From JAWCQZ01 sp038869515 [NCBI: Halobacteria archaeon] (lineage in GTDB: Archaea; Halobacteriota; Syntropharchaeia; JACQPP01): a stretch of DNA of 64,000 bases. Location of the stretch: NCBI GenBank assembly GCA_038869515.1, contig JAWCQZ010000006.1:1-64000 (forward strand), read 5' to 3'. Under the pieces are notes generated by a model that searched no databases, was not told the DNA's origin, and worked only from the letters and a program-made list of their open reading frames with translations. How positions within the stretch are numbered: the stretch's first letter is position 1; every line of letters begins with the position of its first letter. The position numbers were made by a program, and so were the translations under genes. Positions 42,124 through 50,161 of this stretch are shown here, piece after piece.

Positions 42124-42178
42124 AACCGACTTCAGACGAACGGGTCGGGACCTTCCCGAATACTCTCGATAGTCGGTT
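42124..42178. other. Nested inverted repeats upstream of nrdJ
   Basis: AACCGACT (42124-42131) pairs with AGTCGGTT (42171-42178), and between them TCGGGA (42145-42150) pairs with TCCCGA (42154-42159) across a 3-base loop. The region is intergenic between two divergent genes. It could be an operator, or, if transcribed on the minus strand, a structured leader of the nrdJ mRNA. A TTAAGATAAAT element at about 42177-42187 is a likely TATA box for the plus-strand gene at 42216. Confidence 0.5.
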
Positions 42179-42215
42179 AAGATAAATCTTTTCCGGCAAC
42201 GGGAAACCGATTTTC

Positions 42216-42815
42216 ATGCTCCGCCTCTCCACTCCGGCCCTCCTCCTGGCGGCCGGGGCGGGACTGGCGGGGCTCTGGCTTCTGGGGTGGGCGGTCCCCC
42301 TGCCGGAACCGCCTCTGGGGGACCTCGCGCCCTACGACGGACAGCCGGTCGCCTTCGCCGGGGTGGCCCGCGACGTGGCTCCCCTCGCCGCCGGGACCCT
42401 CGTCCTCCTCGAGTCCCCCACCGGGTCCGCCCGGCTCTTCGTCGAGGCCAACGCGACCGTCGAGCCCGGGGACCGGGTGTCGGGGCGCGGACGCGTGGAG
42501 AGATTCCGGGGCGAGTGGGAGGTGGTGGCGCCGGAGGTCCGCGTGGAGCCGGGGCCCGGTGAAAGTGTCGGGGTCGCCCAGGTGGCGGCGGAGCCGTGGC
42601 GCTTCCTCGGGAGGAGCCTCAACCTGACCGGCCGGGTGGACCGGCTCTTCGAGAGGAGCCTCCACATGGAGGATGAGTTCAGCCTCACCGTCCTGAAAGT
42701 GGAGAACCCGCCCCCCGGGCTCCGGGCCGGAGAGCGGGCGACCGTGAAGGGGGCCCTGCTCTACGACCCGGAGCGGCTGGAGTTCCGGTTCCGGACCGCC
42801 AACGCCACCCGCTGA
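42216..42815 (+). CDS. Membrane-anchored protein with two OB-like domains
   Basis: Predicted 199-aa protein with one N-terminal hydrophobic segment (residues about 7-26, PALLLAAGAGLAGLWLLGWA), probably a signal anchor, followed by two beta-rich units that look like OB folds: VAFAGVARDVAPLAAGTLVL with PGDRVSGRGRVERF, and LNLTGRVDRLFERSLHMEDE with RAGERATVKGALLY. This resembles archaeal secreted or membrane nucleic-acid-binding-like OB proteins, but the ligand is unknown. One base separates it from the next membrane gene, so they are probably co-translated partners. ATG is about 30 bases after a TATA-like element. Confidence 0.65.
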   Translation: MLRLSTPALLLAAGAGLAGLWLLGWAVPLPEPPLGDLAPYDGQPVAFAGVARDVAPLAAGTLVLLESPTGSARLFVEANATVEPGDRVSGRGRVERFRGEWEVVAPEVRVEPGPGESVGVAQVAAEPWRFLGRSLNLTGRVDRLFERSLHMEDEFSLTVLKVENPPPGLRAGERATVKGALLYDPERLEFRFRTANATR

Positions 42816-42816
42816 G

Positions 42817-44109
42817 ATGGAGGCGTTCCTCGGGGCCCTCCTCTTCGGCGGAGGGGGCGCCCTCCTCGGCCTCGCGGCGGGCCTCCTCCCCGGACTCCAC
42901 TCCAACACCACGGCCGCCCTCCTCGCCTCCCTCGCTCCCGCCGCCGCGGCGGGCCTTCCCGCCCCCCCGGAGACCGCGGCGCTCTGGCTCGCCTGCGCCA
43001 TCGTGGCGGCCGCTGTGACGGAGACCTTCGCCACGTTCATCCCGGCCACCTTCTTCGGCGCCCCCGACGAGGGGACCGCGCTGGTCACCCTGCCGGGCCA
43101 CCGGATGCTCATGGAGGGGCGGGGCTACGAGGCGGTCGCCCTCTCCGCCCTCGGCTCCCTCGGCGCTGTGGCCGTCGGCTTCGGACTCCTCATCCCCTTC
43201 CGGCTCCTGGTGGGCCCCCCGGTGGATGGATACGGAACCCTCCGGGCCGCCCTCCTCCCCCTCCTCGCGGGAATCACCGCCCTCCTCATTCTCACCGACC
43301 ACGACGTCCTGCGGCCCCGGGGGCCGCTGTGGGCGGCGGCGGTATTCCTACTCAGCGGGGCGCTGGGGATGGTCGCCCTCGACCTCCCGACCCCGGGGCT
43401 CCTCGGGCCGTGGGGCTCGCCCCTCATGCCCCTGCTCCTGGGACTCTTCGGCCTCCCCGCCCTCCTCGCCTCCTCCGACCGGCCCCCGGAGGTCCCTCCC
43501 CAGAGCCTCGGGGAGCCCAGGATCTCCCCCGGGCCCGCCGCCGCTTCGGTCGCCTCGGGGACCCTCTGGGGCGCCCTCATGGGATTTCTCCCGGGCGTCA
43601 CCTCGGCCCAGGCGACCGTCCTCGCGATGCTGGCGCGCCGCCGGAGGGAGCCCGAACAGGTCATCCTCACCCTGAGCGCGGTGAACACCGCCAACGCCCT
43701 CTTCGTCCTCGCCGCCTACTTCACCATCCTCCGCCCCCGGAGCGGCGCGGTCGTCTCCATCAGCCACTTCCTGCCCCCCGAGCCCTGGAGCGGCCTGGCG
43801 CCCCCCGCGCCACTCGCGGGCCTCCTCGCGGCGGTGGTGGTGGCGTCGGTGGTGGGCTACTTCGCCGTCCGCTGGATGGGGCGGAACCTCGCGCCGCTGA
43901 TGGCACGGGTCTCCTACCGGGCGCTGAGCCGGGGGCTGCTCGCCGCGCTCGTGCTGCTGACCCTCCTCCTCACCGGCCCCGTCGGCCTCGCCATCCTCGC
44001 CCCGGCCACCGCGGTCGGGATGCTCCCGCCGAGGGTGGGAGTCCGGAGGACCCACGCGATGGGTGTGCTCCTCCTGCCGGTGATGCTCGGGCTGGCGGGA
44101 CTGCGCTAG
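42817..44109 (+). CDS. TctA-like archaeal membrane protein
   Basis: Predicted 430-aa integral membrane protein with about ten hydrophobic segments. Two internally similar halves each carry a Gly-Pro-Gly loop: LAAGLLPGLHSNTTAALLAS and GALMGFLPGVTSAQATVLAM, the signature of the TctA/COG1784-type permeases. In bacteria TctA works with TctB and a periplasmic TctC for carboxylates; here the partner may instead be the OB-fold membrane protein encoded just upstream. The stops of this gene and the convergent kinase overlap by 4 bases. Substrate unknown. Confidence 0.7.
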   Translation: MEAFLGALLFGGGGALLGLAAGLLPGLHSNTTAALLASLAPAAAAGLPAPPETAALWLACAIVAAAVTETFATFIPATFFGAPDEGTALVTLPGHRMLMEGRGYEAVALSALGSLGAVAVGFGLLIPFRLLVGPPVDGYGTLRAALLPLLAGITALLILTDHDVLRPRGPLWAAAVFLLSGALGMVALDLPTPGLLGPWGSPLMPLLLGLFGLPALLASSDRPPEVPPQSLGEPRISPGPAAASVASGTLWGALMGFLPGVTSAQATVLAMLARRRREPEQVILTLSAVNTANALFVLAAYFTILRPRSGAVVSISHFLPPEPWSGLAPPAPLAGLLAAVVVASVVGYFAVRWMGRNLAPLMARVSYRALSRGLLAALVLLTLLLTGPVGLAILAPATAVGMLPPRVGVRRTHAMGVLLLPVMLGLAGLR

Positions 44110-45614
44110 AGGCGGAGCGCGATGGCGGCCGCAGCCCCGATCATCGTCCCGAAGAGGTTCGACTCCTCCTTCGAGAGGAACTTCAGCCGCGACGTAGCCC
44201 GGACCACGAGCCAGCCGCCGAAGCCGCCGACCATCGAGGCGGTGAAGGCGGGGAGTCCCATCCCGGAGGGGTTGAAGAGTCCGAGGAGGAGGAGCCCCGT
44301 CACCGCGCTCCCCGCGAGGGCGGCCCCCGCCCGCGTCGCGATGGAGCGGGAGGCGATGCGGCCGCTGGCGGTGTCGGCGGCGGCGGTGGCGATGGAGCCG
44401 GCGAAGAGGAGGGTGGCGAAGGCCGGCGAGGCGGGGTAGAGGACCGCGGCGAACGCCGGGACCGCCCCGTTCGCCACGATGGAGGAGGCGGAGCGCTTCA
44501 TCTCGGTCCCCCTCAGGGCGACCGCGAAGCCGAAGAAGAGGAGGAGCGCGAGGAAGAAGGAGGGGCCTGACGCCTGGTAGACCAGCGCCCCGAAGAAGAC
44601 CGCCGCCCCCGCTCCGAGGCCGTCGAGGAACCGCGTGAGGTAGGCCGCCCCCGCCGCGCCGAGGAGGATCGGCATGATGACGAACCAGAACTGGGGGCTC
44701 GGGTTGAGGAGGGGGGCGTCGGCGCCGCTCACCAGGACCATCGCGGAGATGGTCGGCAGGATGAGGTTGTCCCCGATGCGGAGCGGCAGCGACTCGAAGA
44801 GCGCCGCGCTCATCGCGACCATCAGCGCGAGGAGGGGGTGGATGCGCTCTTCCTCGGGGAAGAACAGGTTCAGGAGGAGGACCGAGTAGAAGGCGGCGAG
44901 GACGAAGGCGATCGAGCCCTCCTTGGTCTTCTGCGGGTTGTGGGACCAGTGGCGCTTCCCGATGAGCCGCCCGACCAGGGCCGCGGCGGGGTCGGCGTAG
45001 GTGAGGACCGCGATGGAGACGGCGGCGACGAGGGGCGGGACCATGAGCGCCACCACCAGCGCCGCGCTCAGGAAGAAGAGCGGCGCGAGGAGCCCCTCCG
45101 CCTCCTCCCCGCGCATGGCGGGGTTCATGATGCGCCGGAGGAATGTGGTGACCGGGTTGGGGTCGTCCAGGCGGCGGAGATATTCCGCGACCATCAGCAG
45201 GGCGATGACCACCCCGAAGGCGAGGATGAAGAGGCTGGGGCTCAACAGGAGGAGGGCGAGCCCCGCGCTGCCGGAGGTGAGGTGGACGAAAGAGCGGTAG
45301 ACCTGGTGGGGGACCCGGCCGCTGAGGAGGTAGGCCGCCACGAGCCCGCCGGCCAGGATCGCCCCCGCCACCCAGACGCCCGAGGGGACCTCGGCGAGGA
45401 GGAGGGCCCATACGCGGAAGGTCTCCGCGTTCCAGGCGAGGGCGTCCCCCCGGTAGACCAGCAGAAGCATGGCGAGGGGGGCGCCGGCGAGCCCGACCGC
45501 GAGGGAAGGGATTGCCGGGAGCCGACGTCGGGCGAGGTGGGTGAAGGCGAGGACGAGCCCGCCGAGGCCGATGTCCACCCCGAGAGTCTTCAGGACGAGG
45601 GGGTCGATGGCCAT
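44106..45614 (-). CDS. Fused polyprenol (phytol-type) kinase and DUF92 polyprenyl-phosphate kinase
   Basis: Predicted 502-aa polytopic membrane protein with two enzymatic modules. Residues about 100-295 match the SEC59/VTE5 kinase family: SFVHLTSG, YADPAAALVGRLIGKRHW, KTKEGS at 229-234 and ESLPLRIGDNLILPTISA. Residues about 310-502 match DUF92/VTE6: FFGFAVALRGTEMKRSASSI, ANGAVPAFAAVLYP and ATAAADTASGRIA. In phototrophs, VTE5 phosphorylates phytol and VTE6 adds the second phosphate. A fusion would recycle geranylgeraniol-type alcohols to diphosphates for archaeal lipids; that role is inference. A paralog lies 22 bases upstream. Confidence 0.75.
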   Translation of the reverse strand: MAIDPLVLKTLGVDIGLGGLVLAFTHLARRRLPAIPSLAVGLAGAPLAMLLLVYRGDALAWNAETFRVWALLLAEVPSGVWVAGAILAGGLVAAYLLSGRVPHQVYRSFVHLTSGSAGLALLLLSPSLFILAFGVVIALLMVAEYLRRLDDPNPVTTFLRRIMNPAMRGEEAEGLLAPLFFLSAALVVALMVPPLVAAVSIAVLTYADPAAALVGRLIGKRHWSHNPQKTKEGSIAFVLAAFYSVLLLNLFFPEEERIHPLLALMVAMSAALFESLPLRIGDNLILPTISAMVLVSGADAPLLNPSPQFWFVIMPILLGAAGAAYLTRFLDGLGAGAAVFFGALVYQASGPSFFLALLLFFGFAVALRGTEMKRSASSIVANGAVPAFAAVLYPASPAFATLLFAGSIATAAADTASGRIASRSIATRAGAALAGSAVTGLLLLGLFNPSGMGLPAFTASMVGGFGGWLVVRATSRLKFLSKEESNLFGTMIGAAAAIALRL

Positions 45615-45636
45615 GGCGCTGGTTGCTCCTCCGGCC

Positions 45637-47133
45637 TTAAAGGGCGGCGGCAGCGGCCGCCCCCGCCAGGGTCCCGAAGAGGTTGGACTCCTCCTTGGAG
45701 ATGAAGGGGAGGCGGGAGGTCACGCGGACCACGACCCAGCCGCCGAAGCCGCCCCCGAGGGTCGCGACGAGGAGGAGGCTCCCCGGGCCCGCGGAGCCCA
45801 GGACCCCGTAGAGAAGGAGCCCCATGAGGCCCGCGCCGGCGGGGGCGGCGACCCACTGCCGGCGGGGGCCGGAGACCCGGGAGGCGGCGGTGTCCGCGGC
45901 GGCCGCGCCGATGGAGCCGGCGAAGAGGAGCATCGCGAGGGCGGGGGCGGTGGGGTAGAGGACGGCGGCGAAAGCGGGGATGGCGCCGTTGGCGACGATG
46001 GAGGCGGCCGACCGCTTCACCGAGGGGCCCCGGAGAGCGACGGCAAACCCGAAGAGGAGCAGGAGGGCGAAGAAGAAGGGGCTCCCCGAGGCCTGGTAGA
46101 CGATGGCGCCGAAGAAGATGGCGGCGCCCGCCCCGAGGCCGTCGAGGAGCCGCGTCAGGTAGGCCGCCCCCCCGACGCCGAGGAGGAGGGGGAAGACAAC
46201 GAGCCAGAAGTGGGGGCTCGGGCTGAGGAGGGTCGCCTCCGCGCCGCTGACGAGGACCATCCCCGCGATGGCGGGGAGGACGAGGTTGTCCCCGATGCGG
46301 AGGGGGAGCGACTCGAAGAGCGCCGCGCTCATGGCGACGAGGAGGGCGAGGAGCGGGTGGATGCGCTGCTCCGGCGGGAAGAGGAGGCCGAGGAGCAGGA
46401 GGGCGTAGAAGGCGACCAGGACGAAGGCGATCGAGCCCTCCTTGGTCTTCTGCGGGTTGTGGGACCAGTGGCGCTTGCCGATCTTCCTCCCGACGAAGCC
46501 CGCCGCGGGGTCGGCGAAGGTGAGGACGGCGATGGAGGCGGCGGCCGGCAGGAGGGGGAGGAAGAGGGCGACGAGGAGCGAGGAGACGAGGAAGAAGAGG
46601 GAGGCGACGTAGCCCTGCGTCTCCCCCGCGCGGAGGGCGGGGTTGAGGATGCGCCGGAGGAACCTCGGAATGGGACCGGGGTCGTCGCTCCGCCGCAGGT
46701 ACTCCGAGAGGCAGAAGAGGACGATGGCGACCCCGACGGCGAAGAGGAAGAGGTTGGCGCCGAGGAGGAGGATGAAGAGGAGGAGCGTTCCTGCGGTCAT
46801 GTGCATCAGCGAGCGGTAGGTCGGCCCCGCGAGGCGGGTGCTGAGGAGGTAGGCGATGGAGAGGCCGCCCGCCAGGAGCCCGGCCGAAATCCCCACCCCG
46901 GCGGAGGCCTCGGCGAGGAGGAGGGAGGCCATGGCGCTCCCCTCTCCGGCCCACGCCGCGGGGTCCCCCCGGAAGAGTGTGAGAAGAATTGTGGCCGGGG
47001 CTGCGGCGAGCGAGACCGCCAGGGCGGGGGCGAGGGGGAGCCGTTTCCGGAGGAGGTGGAGGGTCCCCACCACGAGGGCTCCGAAGAGCAGGAGGACCGC
47101 AAGGGAGCGGAGGGTGAGAGGGTCCACCGCCAT
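45637..47133 (-). CDS. Second fused polyprenol kinase/DUF92 protein (paralog)
   Basis: Predicted 498-aa paralog of the next gene downstream, similar along the whole length and with the same two modules: SLMHMTAG, FADPAAGFVGRKIGKRHW, KTKEGS, ESLPLRIGDNLVLPAIAG, then FAVALRGPSVKRSAASIVAN and GSIGAAAADTAAS. Segments such as GKRHWSHNPQKTKEGSIAFV are identical in both. Tandem duplication after the fusion is the simplest history; keeping two copies suggests different alcohol substrates or two kinase subunits. A palindromic region lies upstream at 47152-47188 and probably controls both genes. Confidence 0.75.
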   Translation of the reverse strand: MAVDPLTLRSLAVLLLFGALVVGTLHLLRKRLPLAPALAVSLAAAPATILLTLFRGDPAAWAGEGSAMASLLLAEASAGVGISAGLLAGGLSIAYLLSTRLAGPTYRSLMHMTAGTLLLFILLLGANLFLFAVGVAIVLFCLSEYLRRSDDPGPIPRFLRRILNPALRAGETQGYVASLFFLVSSLLVALFLPLLPAAASIAVLTFADPAAGFVGRKIGKRHWSHNPQKTKEGSIAFVLVAFYALLLLGLLFPPEQRIHPLLALLVAMSAALFESLPLRIGDNLVLPAIAGMVLVSGAEATLLSPSPHFWLVVFPLLLGVGGAAYLTRLLDGLGAGAAIFFGAIVYQASGSPFFFALLLLFGFAVALRGPSVKRSAASIVANGAIPAFAAVLYPTAPALAMLLFAGSIGAAAADTAASRVSGPRRQWVAAPAGAGLMGLLLYGVLGSAGPGSLLLVATLGGGFGGWVVVRVTSRLPFISKEESNLFGTLAGAAAAAAL

Positions 47134-47151
47134 CGGTTGTCACTCGGAATT

Positions 47152-47188
47152 ACGTCATTTATCAACCTTTTTCTACGGCAAATGACGT
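47152..47188. promoter_or_regulatory. Long inverted repeat upstream of the fused kinase genes
   Basis: ACGTCATTT (47152-47160) and AAATGACGT (47180-47188) form a perfect 9-bp inverted repeat around a 19-base AT-rich spacer; a second, overlapping pair ATCAAC/GTTGAT (47161-47166, 47187-47192) is also present. The site sits just before the ATG at 47133 on the minus strand in a rare AT-rich patch, as expected for a promoter with an operator. Confidence 0.5.
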
Positions 47189-47215
47189 TGATTAAGTTGC
47201 CATTAAGACGATGAT

Positions 47216-47575
47216 TCAGGGGGCCGGGGGGCCGAAGGTTTCGGCCACCAACTCCGCCCCCCGGGAGGCGATTTCGCCCCGGACCGCGACCCTCGCTCCG
47301 AGGGCGCGGGCGGACTCCAGGGCCGCAATGTCGGTGTGGCCGGTGAATGCGAGGACCGGGGTCGGACCCATCCCCTTCCGAAGCAGGGCGAGGAGGTCGA
47401 GGGCCCCGGGGGTCGAGAGGTCGAGGATGGCGCCCAGGGGCTCCCCCTTCAGCGCCTTCCGGACCTCCGCCTCGCCCCGCACCACGGCCACCGGGTAGCC
47501 CCGGCTCTCCAGGAGGGTCCGGAGGCGGGAGGACCAGAAGAGGTCGGAGATGATGAGGAGGAGCGGTTTCGTCAC
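47216..47575 (-). CDS. CheY-like (pseudo)receiver protein
   Basis: Predicted 119-aa single-domain protein with the alternating beta/alpha pattern of response-regulator receivers: PLLLIISDLFWSSRLRTLLE, then AILDLSTPGALDLLALLRKG and PVLAFTGHTD. Asp11 and Asp52 could form the phosphorylation pocket and Thr78 fits the switch position, but the conserved Lys near residue 99 is Arg (VAVRG) and only one acidic residue follows strand 1. So it may sense or bind without canonical phosphorylation. Its GTG overlaps the mfnA stop (GTGA), implying coupled translation; no kinase is nearby. Confidence 0.65.
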   Translation of the reverse strand: MTKPLLLIISDLFWSSRLRTLLESRGYPVAVVRGEAEVRKALKGEPLGAILDLSTPGALDLLALLRKGMGPTPVLAFTGHTDIAALESARALGARVAVRGEIASRGAELVAETFGPPAP

Positions 47576-48687
47576 TCTTTCAGGACTCTGCGGTACTCCC
47601 TCAAAAACTCCCGCGCCACCCTGTCGGTCACGTGGGGCATCACCACCAGCCGGAGGCTCGGCGGCTTCGAGAGGGTGGAGACCGACCAGCCGCGCTTCCT
47701 CAAGCGGGCCACCACCCGCTTCAGCCTCGGCACCGCGGCCACCACAATCGTCAGTTCGGGCTCCACCCTCGGCGGCGTCCCCGCCTCCTCCAGCCCCTCC
47801 CGCAGAAGCCGGGTCGTCCCCAGGCATCTCCGGGCGACCCTCCGGTACCCTTCCGGGCCGAGGCGGCTCCAGAGCGCCCACGCCGCAGCGGCGGGGCCGC
47901 CGCCCCTCGTCCCCACGAGGGTCGCTTGGCTCTTCGTCGGCAGATAGTCCACCGGAGTCTCGATCCGCCTGAGGTCGGCGGGGTCCCTGAAGAGCAGCGT
48001 CCCCGCCTGGATCGGGACCATCCCGAACTTGTGGGGGTCGAGTCCGACCGAGGTGACGCCGGGGGCCCGGAAGTCGAAGGGCCTCCGGCCGTCGAGGAAG
48101 GGAAGGAGGAGCCCCCCGTAGGCGGCGTCCACGTGGAGGGGGAGGTTCCACTCCCGGGCGACCCTCCCGATTTCGGCGACCGGGTCCACCGCGCCGAACT
48201 CGGTGGTCCCCGCGACCGCCACCAGCCCGACGGTCTTGTCGCTCACCGCCGCCTCCATCGCCGCGGGGTCGGCGCGGAAGCGGGGGTCGAGCCGTGTCCG
48301 CCGCAGTTCGAGCCCCATGAGGCGCGCCGCCTTGTTGAAGGAGAGGTGGGCCGATGCGGGGAGGACTACGTTCCCGCCCCGGATTTCGGACCTCCGCGCC
48401 ATGGCGGCGACCGCCAGGAGGTTGCTCTCGGTCCCCCCGGTGGTGAAGGTCCCGGGGGCCCCCGGCTTGCCGAGGAGCCGCGCGTAAGCGGCGAGCACCT
48501 CCTGCTCCAGCCTCCGGGTCCCTGGGAAGAGGGCGTGGTCACCGAGGTTGGTCGCGAGGAAGAGGGAGTGGGCGCGGACCGCGACGGGATGGGGCGGGGT
48601 GCACATCGAGGAGAGGATGCGGCCCCAGGGGAGGTCCCGGGCCCGGGCGGCCTTCAGTTGCCGGAGCAGAGGGTCGGCCCGCGCCAT
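47572..48687 (-). CDS. mfnA: L-tyrosine/L-aspartate decarboxylase
   Basis: Predicted 371-aa PLP enzyme of the archaeal MfnA group. It decarboxylates tyrosine (for methanofuran) or, in non-methanogens, aspartate to beta-alanine for coenzyme A. Family motifs: SMCTPPHPVAVRAH, FTTGGTESNLLAVAAM, the His-stacking ASAHLSFNKAA, VDAAYGG and the PLP lysine in LDPHKFGMVP. No methanofuran genes are seen, so the CoA role is more likely here. Start ATG 48687 (an ATG at 48699 is possible). A palindromic promoter region separates it from the divergent methylase gene. Confidence 0.88.
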   Translation of the reverse strand: MARADPLLRQLKAARARDLPWGRILSSMCTPPHPVAVRAHSLFLATNLGDHALFPGTRRLEQEVLAAYARLLGKPGAPGTFTTGGTESNLLAVAAMARRSEIRGGNVVLPASAHLSFNKAARLMGLELRRTRLDPRFRADPAAMEAAVSDKTVGLVAVAGTTEFGAVDPVAEIGRVAREWNLPLHVDAAYGGLLLPFLDGRRPFDFRAPGVTSVGLDPHKFGMVPIQAGTLLFRDPADLRRIETPVDYLPTKSQATLVGTRGGGPAAAAWALWSRLGPEGYRRVARRCLGTTRLLREGLEEAGTPPRVEPELTIVVAAVPRLKRVVARLRKRGWSVSTLSKPPSLRLVVMPHVTDRVAREFLREYRRVLKE

Positions 48688-48705
48688 CGGCCCTTTCATT
48701 TCCCC

Positions 48706-48723
48706 CGGACCATAAAGGGTCCG
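48706..48723. promoter_or_regulatory. Symmetric promoter element between mfnA and a methylase
   Basis: CGGACC (48706-48711) and GGTCCG (48718-48723) form a perfect 6-bp inverted repeat around ATAAAG, ending exactly at the ATG at 48724. The central AT bases are the only TATA-like sequence between two divergent genes, about 25 bases from the mfnA start. Confidence 0.35.
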
Positions 48724-49320
48724 ATGCGCCAGCGACAACTCGAAATTCTCCTGGAGCGGGTCCGCCCCTTCCCGAGCCCGAAGGCCGAGATGGAGCAATA
48801 CTCCCTGCCCGCCCCGGCCGCCGCTGCGCTGCTCCACTTCGCCCACCTCCGCGGGGAGTTGCGGGGCGCGGTCTACGACCTCGGATGCGGGACGGGCATC
48901 CTCGCCATCGGGGCGGGACTCCTCGGGGCGCGGCGGGCGGTGGGGGTGGATCGGGACCCGGAAGCGCTGGCGGTGGCCCGCGAGAACGCCGGCGCCCTCG
49001 GGGCCGGGGTCGAGTGGGTGGAGGCGGACGTCGCCTCCCTCGACCCGGCGGCCCACCGGGCCGACACAGTCCTGATGAACCCCCCCTTCGGGGCGCAGGT
49101 GAAGGGGGCGGACCGTCCCTTCCTCCGGAAGGCGCTCGAATTGGCGCCGGTGGCCTACGGATTCGGGAACCGCGGGAGCGCGGAGTTCGTGAAAAGGTTC
49201 ATATCCCCGGCCCGTCTGACGGCCACCATGTCCCTCGACATCCCCCTGAAGCGGACCTTCTCGTGGCACCGGAAAGTGGTCCGGGCGCAGGAAATCGAAC
49301 TCTACCGGATGGAGCGCTGA
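48724..49320 (+). CDS. METTL5-like RNA N6-adenine methyltransferase
   Basis: Predicted 198-aa SAM-dependent methyltransferase of the COG2263/METTL5 group, which methylates an adenosine of small-subunit rRNA in eukaryotes. Visible: an N-terminal EQYSLPAPAAAALLHFAHL, SAM motif DLGCGTGILAIGAGLLGA, VGVDRDPEAL and catalytic NPPFGAQ. Length is typical. One base separates it from csl4, so it leads an operon for RNA processing and transcription (csl4, rpo11) and lipid synthesis. Confidence 0.88.
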   Translation: MRQRQLEILLERVRPFPSPKAEMEQYSLPAPAAAALLHFAHLRGELRGAVYDLGCGTGILAIGAGLLGARRAVGVDRDPEALAVARENAGALGAGVEWVEADVASLDPAAHRADTVLMNPPFGAQVKGADRPFLRKALELAPVAYGFGNRGSAEFVKRFISPARLTATMSLDIPLKRTFSWHRKVVRAQEIELYRMER

Positions 49321-49321
49321 G

Positions 49322-49888
49322 ATGGCGGAGTCCAAAACCGTTCTCCCCGGCGACTTCCTCGGCACCTCCGAGGAGTTCATGCCCGGGCCCGGGACGTGCG
49401 ACGAGGACGGCAAGATCTACGCGGTGGCCCGGGGGACGCTCAACGTCAACACCCAGGAGCGGGTGGTGTCGGTCCTCGCCCCGAACGCCCCCCCGGAGAT
49501 CAAGGAGGGGACGGTGGTTTACGGGCGGGTGAACGACGCGCGCGGCACCTTCGTCCTCCTCGAGGTCGCCTGCGTCCAGGGCCAGGAGACCCGGGCGGTC
49601 CCGAAACTCGAGAACGCCCTCATCCACGTCTCCAACATCCGCGACTCCTATGTGGAGTACGCCGACCGGGAGTTCGCCTACATGGACATCGTCCGGGCGA
49701 AAATCATCGACGCCAAGGCCCTGAAGCTCGGGACCGCCGGCAAGAACCTCGGGGTCGTCAAGGCCTACTGCTCCTCCTGCCGGGTCGCCATGGTGAAGAA
49801 GGGGGAGAACCGCGTGGAGTGCCCCCTCTGCCTCCGGACGGAGAGCCGGAAACTCGCGGACGACTACGGAAGGGGGCTCCCGGCATGA
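49322..49888 (+). CDS. csl4: Exosome subunit Csl4
   Basis: Predicted 188-aa cap protein of the archaeal RNA exosome, which helps to recruit RNA and DnaG to the Rrp41/Rrp42 ring. N-terminal beta domain begins VLPGDFLGTSEEFMPGPGTC. An S1 RNA-binding domain follows (GTVVYGRVNDARGTFVLLEV and LIHVSNIRDSYVEYADREF). The C-terminal zinc ribbon has CSSC and CPLC pairs. Stop overlaps the rpo11 start (ATGA). Confidence 0.94.
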   Translation: MAESKTVLPGDFLGTSEEFMPGPGTCDEDGKIYAVARGTLNVNTQERVVSVLAPNAPPEIKEGTVVYGRVNDARGTFVLLEVACVQGQETRAVPKLENALIHVSNIRDSYVEYADREFAYMDIVRAKIIDAKALKLGTAGKNLGVVKAYCSSCRVAMVKKGENRVECPLCLRTESRKLADDYGRGLPA

Positions 49889-50160
49889 GCGCCGAGGCCG
49901 TCCGGGTCGAGGTGACCGAGCAGAAGAACCAGGGCGTCCTCACCTTCGACCGGGAGGGCTACACCCTCCTCAACCTCCTGCGGACCGAAATCCTGCGGGA
50001 CGAGCGGGTCGAGGCGGCCAACTACCGGGTGGACCCCGCCACCGGGCGGAAGTCCACCTTCACCGTCGTGGCCAAGTCCAAGCCCCTGGAGGCGGTCTCC
50101 AAGGCCGCCGGGCGCATCGCGGAGCGCTGCGACGAACTGCTCGGACTGCTGAAGAAGTAG
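49885..50160 (+). CDS. rpo11: DNA-directed RNA polymerase subunit Rpo11 (RpoL)
   Basis: Predicted 91-aa assembly subunit that pairs with Rpo3. It shows the family core FDREGYTLLNLLRTEILRDE, followed by an ANYRVDP strand and a C-terminal coiled helix ending RCDELLGLLKK. Start overlaps the csl4 stop by 4 bases. The csl4-rpo11 order is common in Euryarchaeota. Confidence 0.92.
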   Translation: MSAEAVRVEVTEQKNQGVLTFDREGYTLLNLLRTEILRDERVEAANYRVDPATGRKSTFTVVAKSKPLEAVSKAAGRIAERCDELLGLLKK

Positions 50161-50161
50161 G

